From positions 372,001 to 436,000 of the forward strand of contig CAKTDA010000001.1 in the NCBI GenBank assembly GCA_934541105.1: a stretch of DNA of 64,000 nt, given 5' to 3'. Below are positions 54,788 to 62,125 of this stretch, piece after piece. The stretch's first letter is position 1, and each line of letters starts with the position of its first letter. The notes under the pieces are model-generated. The model searched no databases. It was given only the letters and a program-made list of their open reading frames with translations, and was not told the origin of the DNA. This DNA comes from an uncultured Luteitalea sp. Lineage in GTDB: Bacteria > Acidobacteriota > Vicinamibacteria > Vicinamibacterales > Vicinamibacteraceae. Made by a program: the position numbers and the translations under genes.

Positions 54788-55707
54788 AGGAAGTCCTCCG
54801 CTGGCCCGCGGGAGCGACCACCGCCACGTCCCCCACCCCCACCGCGTCCCGAGAAGTAGAGCGAGAAGCCGGAGCTGGACTTGCCGGCCGCGTGCGCGCC
54901 CCGGTAGTGCGGCGTCATGACCTCGACGTCGAGCGTGTGCTCGCGTCCGTCGATCTCGTACTCGATGCGCGCGTCTGGGAACTGGACGTGCCCTTGGGCA
55001 TCGCACGGTAGGTTGTGCTCGTGCGCCCAGGCCTCGATCTCGAGCAGGCTCCGGTCGGGCCGACCGTCGCTGTCTTCGCGTTCGCGATTCGGCTCCTGCA
55101 GGAACGACTGGTACTCCGCCTTCAGCTCGTTCTCGAGGACGACGCGATGAATCTCCGCGCCGGCCTCGTGCAGGCGCTCGGCCTCTTCGAGGTAGGCACG
55201 GTAGACGTCGGCATCGTGCTTCAGCTCGCGCGGGCGCTGGACGCCGTCGTGGAACGCCTGGCGGTCCGGCGCGTCCTGATCGCGGCGATGGCCGTCGAGC
55301 AGTTCTCGTCCTTCCCTGGTGAGCGTGACGACGGTGCTGTCGCGGTCGAGGCGGACGGTCTGAACCAGGCCAGCCTCCCGCAGGTGCCACAGCTCGCCGT
55401 GGCGCGGGTCGAGGGGCTTGTGGAAGGTGTCGCGCAGGTCGTCAGTCCGGATGACACGGAACGCGCCGACCGACGCCAGCGTGCGGCTCTCGGAGCCGCG
55501 GAGCATGTGGTAGTGATCGCGCACCCAGACGTGTTCGCGTTCGCGTCCACGTGGCAGGCTTACGTGCCGGGCGAACACCTCCCGCGGCTCGACACGCTCA
55601 CGCTCCCGCTCGCGGGAATCGCCACCGCGCCCGCCCCGGCTCATCTCACGCGACCCGCCGTCGCGGTCGCGCGCCTCATCATTCCATCGTGGGTCGTACA
55701 TCGGCAC
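54784..55707 (-). CDS. Winged-helix protein with Gly-rich tail, possible mobilisation function
   Basis: 307 residues. A highly charged N-terminal about 60 residues (Arg/Glu/Gly-rich) precedes a winged helix (FRVIRTDDLRDTF, LREAGLVQTVRL). Two helical segments follow, then a domain with ARIEYEIDGREHTLDVEVMTP that resembles a nuclease-fold beta strand pair. The tail is Gly-rich. No precise family recognised; similar to plasmid replication-relaxation-type proteins. It is the first of two genes ending the island. The downstream gene overlaps by ATGA. Confidence 0.5.
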   Translation of the reverse strand: MPMYDPRWNDEARDRDGGSREMSRGGRGGDSRERERERVEPREVFARHVSLPRGREREHVWVRDHYHMLRGSESRTLASVGAFRVIRTDDLRDTFHKPLDPRHGELWHLREAGLVQTVRLDRDSTVVTLTREGRELLDGHRRDQDAPDRQAFHDGVQRPRELKHDADVYRAYLEEAERLHEAGAEIHRVVLENELKAEYQSFLQEPNREREDSDGRPDRSLLEIEAWAHEHNLPCDAQGHVQFPDARIEYEIDGREHTLDVEVMTPHYRGAHAAGKSSSGFSLYFSGRGGGGGRGGGRSRGPAEDFL

Positions 55708-55737
55708 ACCCCCTGGAATGCAGCGAAACGTCGACGT

Positions 55738-55990
55738 TTACGCTGCCGTCCAACAGAGAAGCCGACACAGTCGCGGGTGAGCCCCCGCAACCAACATAAC
55801 TTGGCGCCGCAATTCCTCGGAGTGTTCCTTCGAGACAGCGGTAGCCAGGATCGAAGCCAAGTCCCCTTCCAACCGAATCGCCAGCGCGTCGCCCTCGGGC
55901 GTCAGCACGATCCGTTCGAGCATCGAGCGGAGCGCCGCCATGGCGTCCGACCGGCGTTCCACGTCCCGCAGGCACACATCGACTCGTGAA
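55738..55990 (-). pseudogene. C-terminal remnant of a second serine recombinase
   Basis: Minus-strand frame DAMAALRSMLERIVLTPEGD, ALAIRLEGDLASIL and QVMLVAGAHPRL parallels the last about 90 residues of the intact island recombinase (EMLRGLVDSIVL, LRIELRGNLAAMLTV, QLVAGAGFEP). Like it, it reads through the 15-bp attachment copy before ending. The catalytic and zinc-ribbon parts are absent. The frame is lost upstream of about 55990. Confidence 0.72.
55781..55795 (+). repeat. Right attachment-site copy
   Basis: Exact copy of gcccccgcaaccaac found at the end of tRNA-fMet (37200-37214). Preceding bases gcgggt also echo the tRNA T-arm. It lies inside the frame of a broken recombinase end on the minus strand. 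Confidence 0.75.
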
Positions 55991-56345
55991 GCACGACGTC
56001 GCGCGTGTCGACCCCACCGACGTGGGGCTTGAAGCCTTCTTGAAACTGACCCCGTAGGGGGAGCGACCCCCGGCATTGGTCAGCGTCCTGACCCAATGCC
56101 TGCGCGGGCACTGCCCGTCGAGGTCGCTCCCCCTGCGGCCCCGCCATGCCCGTGACGCCGACGAGGACGGCTGTGCGACCAGCCGCGTGCTCGACGTGCG
56201 ACTCGTCGCGACACCTGATGCTGACCGGACAGTGAGACAGAACACCTGTCTGAGGCGAATCTCCCAATTCGCCCATCTGATGCGCTCTGGCCTCATCCGG
56301 CCGACGTGTTTCGCGCCTACAGGGGTGAGCGCCATGCGACGTTTC
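55991..56345. other. Stretch without recognisable gene between recombinase relic and IS91-type element
   Basis: About 355 bp with overlapping short frames on both strands but no recognisable protein. It may contain further debris of the second integrated element. Confidence 0.4.
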
Positions 56346-56389
56346 GGGGTGAACGTTGGGGTGAACGACGATCCGGCCGCGTTCACCCC
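56346..56389 (+). repeat. GGGGTGAACG repeats forming a 10-bp hairpin
   Basis: GGGGTGAACG occurs at 56346-56355 and 56358-56367, and its complement CGTTCACCCC at 56380-56389, giving a 10-bp stem with a 12-nt loop. It lies upstream of the IS91-type transposase, where a terminus of such elements may lie. The assignment is tentative. Confidence 0.45.
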
Positions 56390-56568
56390 CTCAGTGAGCA
56401 CTCCCGTCTATTCGGCGGCGCTGTCAACACTTGACGGCCTGCTGCCTCCATGCGGTCGTCGCGGGACACGCCCGTTGCAGAATCCGCGATCTTCAACAGA
56501 GGACCGGTACGCAGAAGCTGCACTGTTGCGTCGCGAACGCGGCCGTCTGACTCGGCCGGCGCCGAGGC

Positions 56569-58059
56569 GTGGCCTGGCACGGCGTGCGCCCGTACGTCGG
56601 TGTGGGTCACCCGTCGCTCGACTATCAGCCTCGTCGTCCAGAGGACGATGTCGTGTATCGCACGGTGCGCGATCACTTTGAGACGTTCCGGGCGCAGATG
56701 GCCGTCCTCCGCGACGGAGCGGGGTTGCCCCGGTTCGTCGAAGCGGAGTTCCGGGCCTTCCTGCGCTGCGGCTGGCTGGCGGGCGGGTTTGCCCGGTTCA
56801 GATGCACCGGTTGCGGCGACGACCGGCTCGTGGCCTTCTCGTGCAAGGGGCGCGGCTTCTGCTCGAGCTGCGGTGGACGTCGCATGGCCGAGCGCGCCGC
56901 CCATCTGGTCGATCGGGTCCTCCCCGACGTCCCGGTTCGGCAATGGGTGCTGACCGTGCCGTTCCGTCTGCGGTATCGATTGGCGTGGGATCACGACCTC
57001 TGTCGTGCGGTCGCGGGGATCTTCGGGCGTGTCGTCATGCGGGCGCTGCAGCAGCGGGCCACGTGGCGCGGCGTGGCTGATGGCCGCAGCGGAGCGGTGA
57101 TGGTCATCCAGCGGTTTGGCGGTGCCCTGAATCTCAATCTGCACTTCCATGCGCTGGTCCTGGATGGCGTGTTCACTCGTGCCGGCGAAGACCCGCTGGT
57201 CTTTCACGAGACGCCGCGGCTGACGACGCTCGATGTGGCCGAAGTCCTGGCCGCCATCGAGCCCCGCGTTGCGCGGCTGCTGGAGCGGCGGGATGTCGGT
57301 GAGAGCGCTGAGGACGGGTGGCAGGCGCAGGCACCCGTACTCGCGGGCCTGGCGTCGGCGTCTGTTCAGGCGACGCGGGGTTCGGGGCAGCGGTGGGCCG
57401 ATCAGGCCGGTGCGCTCGACGACGACCTGGCCTCGGACCGCTGCCTGGCACGGGCGAACGGCTTCAGTCTGCATGCCGGCGTGGTCGTGCCGGCCGGCCA
57501 GCGAGTGCGCCTGGAGCGGGTGTGTCGGTATGTGCTGCGCCCTGCCGTGGCCTCCGATCGACTGGCGGTGGCGGCTGATGGCCGCGTGTTAGTGACGTTG
57601 CGGCACGGCTGGGCGGACGGCACGGCCGTCGTGGCGCTCGATCCGATCACGTTTCTCGGGCGGCTCGCCGTGCTGGTGCCCCGGCCGCGCATCAATCTGC
57701 TGTTGTATCAGGGTGTGCTCGGGGCGCGGTCGGCGTGGCGGGCCGAGGTCGTGCGGTTGGCCGTGGCGCCGGCGGCCGCCGACGCGGAACCGGCGCCCGC
57801 CAGTGCGGCTGCGCCGCGCGCCGTCCGCGCAGGGGGTCTGCGCTGGGCCGAACTGATGCGCCGGACGTTCACGTTCGACGTGCTCGCGTGCGGACGGTGC
57901 GGCGGCCGACTCCAGTTGATTGCGCTCATCGAGCAGACGGCCGTGATTACCCGCATCCTGCGCCACCTCGGCCTACCGAGCGAGGTGCCGGCCTCGTGCC
58001 CGCCGCGGTCGCCCCCGACATCAGCCCTGCCGCCCGACGCCGCCGCCTGGACCGGGTGA
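56569..58059 (+). CDS. IS91-family transposase
   Basis: 496 residues; the true start may be at a later codon. The N-terminal zinc-binding domain is clear (CGWLAGGFARFRCTGCGDD, SCKGRGFCSSCGGRRM). WVLTVPFRLRYRL and NLNLHFHALVLDGVF with the HFH of the HUH group follow, then a C-terminal Cys pair (LACGRCGGRLQLIALI). It acts as a rolling-circle transposase and gives the only HUH-type nuclease in the window. Confidence 0.93.
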   Translation: MAWHGVRPYVGVGHPSLDYQPRRPEDDVVYRTVRDHFETFRAQMAVLRDGAGLPRFVEAEFRAFLRCGWLAGGFARFRCTGCGDDRLVAFSCKGRGFCSSCGGRRMAERAAHLVDRVLPDVPVRQWVLTVPFRLRYRLAWDHDLCRAVAGIFGRVVMRALQQRATWRGVADGRSGAVMVIQRFGGALNLNLHFHALVLDGVFTRAGEDPLVFHETPRLTTLDVAEVLAAIEPRVARLLERRDVGESAEDGWQAQAPVLAGLASASVQATRGSGQRWADQAGALDDDLASDRCLARANGFSLHAGVVVPAGQRVRLERVCRYVLRPAVASDRLAVAADGRVLVTLRHGWADGTAVVALDPITFLGRLAVLVPRPRINLLLYQGVLGARSAWRAEVVRLAVAPAAADAEPAPASAAAPRAVRAGGLRWAELMRRTFTFDVLACGRCGGRLQLIALIEQTAVITRILRHLGLPSEVPASCPPRSPPTSALPPDAAAWTG

Positions 58060-58205
58060 ACTGCCCGCGCGGCGGTCAACACCGTGGCGGCCGGAGGTCT
58101 GCCCGGCGCCGGGGGGCCATCGTCTCATCTGCCGCCTGGTGTCGCTCCAGAGACCCTCGACGGGTCCATAATCCGCCGGTGCGGGCGGCTGCGGGGCCAA
58201 TGTGC

Positions 58206-58269
58206 CGCTGTCCAGCGGGGCGGCAAGGTCTGAGAACGCCGATTATGTCGGCTAATGCGGACTATCGTT
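58206..58269 (+). repeat. 64-bp IS91-type terminal sequence, copy 1
   Basis: Contains the 5-bp hairpin GCCGA-TTATG-TCGGC (58238-58252). It ends with actatcgtt and is identical to 61125-61188. It lies 146 bases after the transposase stop, where the replication-origin end of IS91-type elements normally lies. Confidence 0.85.
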
Positions 58270-58379
58270 TGAGTTCTCTGCGCCAGACTGCATCACGCGA
58301 GAAAAGACCGTGTTCGTTACTGAATCCACGCAAACAGTGAGCGTTTCGTGAGATTGCAGTGAGCAGCCCCCGATCGCGG

Positions 58380-59219
58380 CTACCGATCGAACACGTCGGT
58401 GCGCGCGGCGCCACCCGTCCAGTGTCGAAGGTGCATCTGGCCGGCCTGAATCTGTTCCGTCAGCTTCGACAACATCGCCATGGTTTCAGGCGTGAACTGG
58501 GAGGCGTGGCATGCCAGCGACTTGCGTGCTCGAGAGGCGTCGGACGCCGTGTAAGGCACCCGCACGTTGAGCACGTCGTCGAGCACGCCTTTGAAGAGCG
58601 CGGGGAATCGCATCTCCTTCACCGCATCCGACTGCAGTCGCGACTTCGGAAGGCCTGCATAGTACAGGCGCGCCGTGGTGTCCCCTGCCTGCACGAGTTC
58701 GGTGACCATGGCGCTGACGAGTCGATGATCGGCGTGACCGTACCCGCCGTCGGGACCCCACGTCACGATCGCGTCCGGCTTGATCTCGCCGAGCAGTGTC
58801 TCGAGTCTTGCTGTTGCGGCCGCGAATGTCTGGAGCGAAGCCAGGCCACCGTCGGGAAAGCCGAGGAGGATCGGCGGCTGCGCGCCGAGCTCCGCGCACG
58901 CGCATGTTGCCTCCTTGGCTCTGACGGCGACGAGCTGTTCGCCGGCCGGAATGCCGGCAAACGGCGTGACGCCCTTCTCGCCGTTGGTGACGATGGCGAT
59001 GAACACACGCGTGTTCGGCGTGTTGGCGTAGTGCGCGAGCAGCGGACCGGCGATGGTCTCATCGTCCGGGTGCGCGAAGACGGCAAGCAATGTCCGCTGT
59101 GGCGATGCCGAGGCGGCGGGCTGCCCGACGGCGACCCTGCTGGACAGCGCCAGTACGCAGAAAAGCAAGAGCAGGAGCGGCCGGCTGACGAGACGGTGCC
59201 TCATGTCGATGGCGAACAT
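58380..59219 (-). CDS. Secreted PIG-L-family deacetylase
   Basis: 279 residues (start could be 15 bases later at 59204). A signal peptide ends near residue 33. LAVFAHPDDETIAG is the PIG-L zinc-binding motif, with GGYGHADHRL providing the third ligand and LLGFPDGGL a further block. Such enzymes remove N-acetyl groups from GlcNAc-type sugars or small molecules. The exported form suggests a periplasmic glycan substrate. Confidence 0.9.
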   Translation of the reverse strand: MFAIDMRHRLVSRPLLLLLFCVLALSSRVAVGQPAASASPQRTLLAVFAHPDDETIAGPLLAHYANTPNTRVFIAIVTNGEKGVTPFAGIPAGEQLVAVRAKEATCACAELGAQPPILLGFPDGGLASLQTFAAATARLETLLGEIKPDAIVTWGPDGGYGHADHRLVSAMVTELVQAGDTTARLYYAGLPKSRLQSDAVKEMRFPALFKGVLDDVLNVRVPYTASDASRARKSLACHASQFTPETMAMLSKLTEQIQAGQMHLRHWTGGAARTDVFDR

Positions 59220-59285
59220 GGATGCATAGACGAACTATGGAAGCGGTCTGTTCCGGGCCCAGTTCCATCAGGTCCCGGCTTCTCG

Positions 59286-59645
59286 TCAGACCGTCGTCGG
59301 TCGCAGCGCGAGCTTCCGCTTCACGGGTTCCCAGTAGCTGCGCTTCCAACGCTCCTCGGTACGTGGAATCAGGGCCTTGGGTACCCCGCGGTGCGTGAGC
59401 TTGAGTTCGGTGCCGGTCTCGACGCGCCGCAGCGTGAACGCGGCCATCGAGAAGACGCCTTCGGGGTAGTCCTCCTCGCGCCAGGCGCGCACCACGCGCT
59501 CGGCCGGAGCAAGGTCCACGACGATGCCGGTGCCCTCGCCCATCTGGAAGGGTTGGCCAACCTGCTCGGCTTCGGTCACGAGCAGCTGGTACACATCGGA
59601 CGGTTCAGCCCGGAAACGAACCTTCTGCGAAATCGTCTTGCACAT
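59286..59645 (-). CDS. SRPBCC/AHSA1-like domain protein
   Basis: 119 residues. Opening SQKVRFRAEPSDVYQLLVTE and the TLRRVETGTELKLTHRGVP, YWEPVKRKL segments fit an activator-of-Hsp90-like START-type fold. Function unknown. It lies 66 bases upstream of the PIG-L gene on the same strand. Confidence 0.8.
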   Translation of the reverse strand: MCKTISQKVRFRAEPSDVYQLLVTEAEQVGQPFQMGEGTGIVVDLAPAERVVRAWREEDYPEGVFSMAAFTLRRVETGTELKLTHRGVPKALIPRTEERWKRSYWEPVKRKLALRPTTV

Positions 59646-59712
59646 GGCGTCCTCGAGTGTTGCTACGTCACTGTCAGATTACTGCCGCGCATGATGCCCG
59701 ATCGTACGCCTC

Positions 59713-59871
59713 TCAGCGAGGCGTCAGCACGATTCGGGTTCGGGTTTCGCGCTCGACGGCCTGGCGCGAGTACACGAGCGGAAGTAGCGGCCCTGTGCCC
59801 AGAGTGGCGCGAGATCGCGGTAGTGGCGACTCGCGGGATCGCCAGATTGCCCCGGTGCGTTGATCGCCACC
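59713..59871 (-). pseudogene. Penicillin-acylase C-terminal relic, frameshifted and cut by IS3
   Basis: The minus strand encodes VAINAPGQSGDPASRHYRDL and APLWAQGRYF, then after a one-base deletion (CC where CCC is needed, about 59780) PLVYSRQAVERETRTRIVL and TPR stop. This is the conserved C-terminus of penicillin-acylase-family Ntn hydrolases. The gene body is absent; the IS3-family element begins at its broken 5' edge. Confidence 0.78.
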
Positions 59872-59931
59872 CGTAAGCTCCCCCAAGACGTAGACACTCC
59901 CTTGGTAGACTGAGCCGCTCAGGAGCAGTCC

Positions 59932-60198
59932 ATGCGGAAGTCGAAGTTCAGCGAGAGCCAGATCGTCGGCATCCTCCGAGAAGCGGAGGGCGGCGTCCCG
60001 GTGGCCGACCTGCTGCGCAAGCACGGCATCAGCCGGCCGACGTTCTTCAAGTGGCGGAGCAAGTACGGAGGCGCGACGGTCTCTGACGTCAAGCGCCTGC
60101 GCGAGCTCGAAGCCGAGAACGCGCAATTGAAGCGCATGTACGCCGACATCGCGTTGGAGAACGCCGCCATCAAGGACGTCCTTCACCGAAAGTTGTAG
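59932..60198 (+). CDS. IS3-family transposase OrfA
   Basis: 88 residues. The opening KSKFSESQIVGILREAEGG and GISRPTFFKWRSKYGG form the helix-turn-helix, and RLRELEAENAQLKRMYADIAL a leucine-zipper-like helix for multimerisation. It ends at 60198 and orfB continues in the -1 frame, so a fusion could form by frameshifting near the 3' end of orfA. There is no classical A6G site there. Confidence 0.93.
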   Translation: MRKSKFSESQIVGILREAEGGVPVADLLRKHGISRPTFFKWRSKYGGATVSDVKRLRELEAENAQLKRMYADIALENAAIKDVLHRKL

Positions 60199-60227
60199 GG
60201 CCGCTCGCGAAGCGACAGATCGCCCAG

Positions 60228-61052
60228 GTGCTCGTCACCGAGCGCCACCTGCCGGTGCAGCGGGCCTGTCGCGTCGTGAGGCTGTCGCGAGCGGCGTACT
60301 ACCAGCCTCGACGCTCGAGGACCGTGCAGGACGCGGCGGTGATCGACGCCTTGAACGCCCTGGTGGCGGCCCACGGCCGCTGGGGCTTCTGGAAGCTCTT
60401 CGATCGACTCCGCGCGCAGGGACAGACGTGGAACCACAAGCGGGTGCACCGCGTGTACTGCGCACTGCGGTTGAACCTGCCGCGACGCACCGTGCGGCGC
60501 GTGCCGAAGCGGGTGCGGCAGCCCCTGGAGGCGCCGCGCACGCTGAATCAGACCTGGGCGATGGACTTCATGAGCGACACGCTGTACGACGGCCGGCGGG
60601 TCCGCGCGCTGACGATCATCGATGAAGGCAATCGGGAGGCGCTCGACATCGTGGTCGCGGCGTCGCTTCCGAGTCTGCGCGTGACGCGCGTCCTGGACGC
60701 GATTGCGCTCGTGCACGGCGCCCCCCACGCGATCCGGGTCGACAACGGCCCGGAGTTTCTGGCCCAGGCGTTTGTCGAGTGGTGCGCGGCCCACGGCACG
60801 GCCATCCATCACATCCAACCGGGCAAGCCGGATCAGAACGCCTACATCGAGCGCTTCAATCGCACGTACCGGACGGAGGTCCTCAACGCCAACGTCTTCG
60901 AGTCGCTCGAGGACCTGCAGGCGCTGACCGACACCTGGCTGCGGGTCTACAACGAGGAGCGGCCGCACGACAGCCTCGGCCGGGTGCCGCCCCTCACGTT
61001 TCTGCCGAGGCCTCAACCCGTGGCTGAGTCTCCTATTGGAGTGTCTGCTTGA
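60228..61052 (+). CDS. IS3-family transposase OrfB (DDE integrase)
   Basis: 274 residues from a GTG at 60228, though the frame is open back to about 60189, as for frameshift fusion. The catalytic triad can be placed at WAMDFMSD (Asp), VDNGPEF (Asp) and ERFNRTYR (Glu), 35 residues after the second Asp as in retroviral-type integrases. The C-terminus YNEERPHDSLGRVPP is typical. The element looks intact and could be active. Confidence 0.94.
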   Translation: MLVTERHLPVQRACRVVRLSRAAYYQPRRSRTVQDAAVIDALNALVAAHGRWGFWKLFDRLRAQGQTWNHKRVHRVYCALRLNLPRRTVRRVPKRVRQPLEAPRTLNQTWAMDFMSDTLYDGRRVRALTIIDEGNREALDIVVAASLPSLRVTRVLDAIALVHGAPHAIRVDNGPEFLAQAFVEWCAAHGTAIHHIQPGKPDQNAYIERFNRTYRTEVLNANVFESLEDLQALTDTWLRVYNEERPHDSLGRVPPLTFLPRPQPVAESPIGVSA

Positions 61053-61124
61053 CGGGGGAGCTTACGCGTCCCATGTAGACCGTCCGAACCACCTCCCAAT
61101 ACTCGTCGCGCAAGAGCACGTTCG

Positions 61125-61188
61125 CGCTGTCCAGCGGGGCGGCAAGGTCTGAGAACGCCGATTATGTCGGCTAATGCGGACTATCGTT
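61125..61188 (+). repeat. 64-bp IS91-type terminal sequence, copy 2 (solo)
   Basis: Identical to 58206-58269 and in the same orientation, with no transposase of its own. It lies 6 bases from the DUF5615 stop and 58 bases from the IS3 right end. The 58 bases between can be read on the minus strand as RDEYWEVVRTVYMG, perhaps another gene fragment. Confidence 0.85.
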
Positions 61189-61194
61189 GGGGCG

Positions 61195-61524
61195 TCAGGA
61201 GATCTCGATCAGCGTTTCTCCGCGCCCGAGTGCGGCAACGACATGGGGAAGCTGCGCCTCCATCCGAAGAAGCAGATCCGGGTTCGTCGTGTTGCCGAAA
61301 CGGATCCAGACGACGGACGGGCCGTCTGGCGTCAGCTGGCGCCGTGTCGCGAAGTCTTCATCTTTGGTGACAACCACAGCCCCTGTTTGCGCGGCGTGTG
61401 CCCAGATGGCCGCGTCAGTGGCTCGCTCCAACGACAGATCGGCGACATGTAGAGCGGCATGGCCACGCCCGTTCAGCCACCGCGCAAGCACAGGCGGGAG
61501 CTGGGCATCAACGAGGAAGGTCAT
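61195..61524 (-). CDS. DUF5615 PIN-like toxin
   Basis: 109 residues. FLVDAQLPPVLARWLN gives the first acidic residue, TGAVVVTKDEDFATR the central DED cluster, and VVWIRFGNTTN a later block. All elements missing from the broken copy at 22.8 kb are present here. It is a likely RNase toxin. The start codon overlaps the antitoxin stop as TAATG. Confidence 0.88.
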   Translation of the reverse strand: MTFLVDAQLPPVLARWLNGRGHAALHVADLSLERATDAAIWAHAAQTGAVVVTKDEDFATRRQLTPDGPSVVWIRFGNTTNPDLLLRMEAQLPHVVAALGRGETLIEIS

Positions 61525-61748
61525 TACGCGCTGCGCAGCACGGGGTGGTCGCTCTGCGTCGCAGCGAACTGTAAGGTTGCGACGATGTCGCCGGCCTCGA
61601 GGTATGGATAGTCTGCGAGGATCTGCTCCTGCGTCGAACCAGACGCCAGCATTTCCAGGATGTCCTTCACGCGGATGCGGAGGCCCCGTATACAGGGCCG
61701 CCCGCCACAGACGTCGGGACTGACGGTAATCCGGTGCAATTCACTCAT
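61524..61748 (-). CDS. DUF433-family antitoxin
   Basis: 74 residues. HRITVSPDVCGGRPCIRGLRI, VKDILEMLASGSTQEQIL and YPYLEAGDIVATLQFAAT are the conserved DUF433 blocks. It probably inhibits the PIN-like toxin directly downstream and regulates the operon. A longer upstream frame is ignored because it is Arg-rich and runs into IS3 remnants. Confidence 0.9.
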   Translation of the reverse strand: MSELHRITVSPDVCGGRPCIRGLRIRVKDILEMLASGSTQEQILADYPYLEAGDIVATLQFAATQSDHPVLRSA

Positions 61749-61912
61749 GGTCCGGCTCCGGCCCATCTTACACGGCCGTTCGGCCGAAGGTCGACCCGAT
61801 CGTCGTGGGCAGCAGGTGAGACCACGACTCCGACATTCGGGCAGTGAGCGGAGGCCGCGGGGGCCGCTGCGGCATCCGGTAGCGCCGGGGAGACGCGATC
61901 GGCCGTGGGCGC

Positions 61913-61946
61913 GAGCTGCGGATGGAGCGCGAGATCCTAAAAAAAG
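61913..61946 (+). pseudogene. N-side remnant of an IS3-family orfA interrupted by IS110
   Basis: The + strand encodes ELRMEREILKK, ending at CTA-AAA-AAA-G (61937-61946). OrfA proteins of this IS3 branch continue EILKKAAAFFAKHQ, and exactly that continuation (AAAFFAKHQA stop, 63235-63267) lies on the far side of the IS110 element. Upstream, the frame decays quickly. Confidence 0.7.
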
Positions 61947-62125
61947 TACATCTCTATACTGGCGTCGGGTCCTCGTGCTGACTCGTAAAAAAAAGCGTGC
62001 TCGTCGCCGTCGCAGTACCTGTCGGCGGGGACCTCTGACCTCGCTGCAGCGCTGACTGGAAAGACGGACGCACACCCGCATGTACTGACGTCCGCTGCGG
62101 CGGGGCTTCTCCAGAGGAGTCCCCG
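61947..62125 (+). ncRNA. Candidate IS110 bridge RNA region (left-end non-coding)
   Basis: In the IS110 group a structured bridge RNA is encoded between the left end and the transposase start. Here that interval is about 179 bp with no gene, a second A-run at 61988, and potential stems such as gacgtccgctgcggcgggg near 62090. Loops were not folded; exact RNA ends are unknown. Confidence 0.45.

Larger units (their letters stand above)
56346..58269 (+). mobile_element. IS91-family insertion sequence (left limit uncertain)
   Basis: Contains a full-length IS91-type transposase gene. The right limit is set by a 64-bp sequence (58206-58269) that recurs at 61125-61188. The left limit is a guess at the hairpin. 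IS91 elements move by rolling circle and make no target duplication, so none is expected. Confidence 0.6.
59872..61066 (+). mobile_element. IS3-family insertion sequence, complete
   Basis: 1195 bp bounded by 29-bp imperfect inverted repeats: cgtaagctccccc opens the left end at 59872-59900 and its complement closes the right end at 61038-61066 (24 of 29 positions match). Holds orfA and orfB in the usual -1 relation. I do not see a convincing target duplication. Resembles the IS407-like subgroup from OrfA; this is by eye. Confidence 0.85.
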
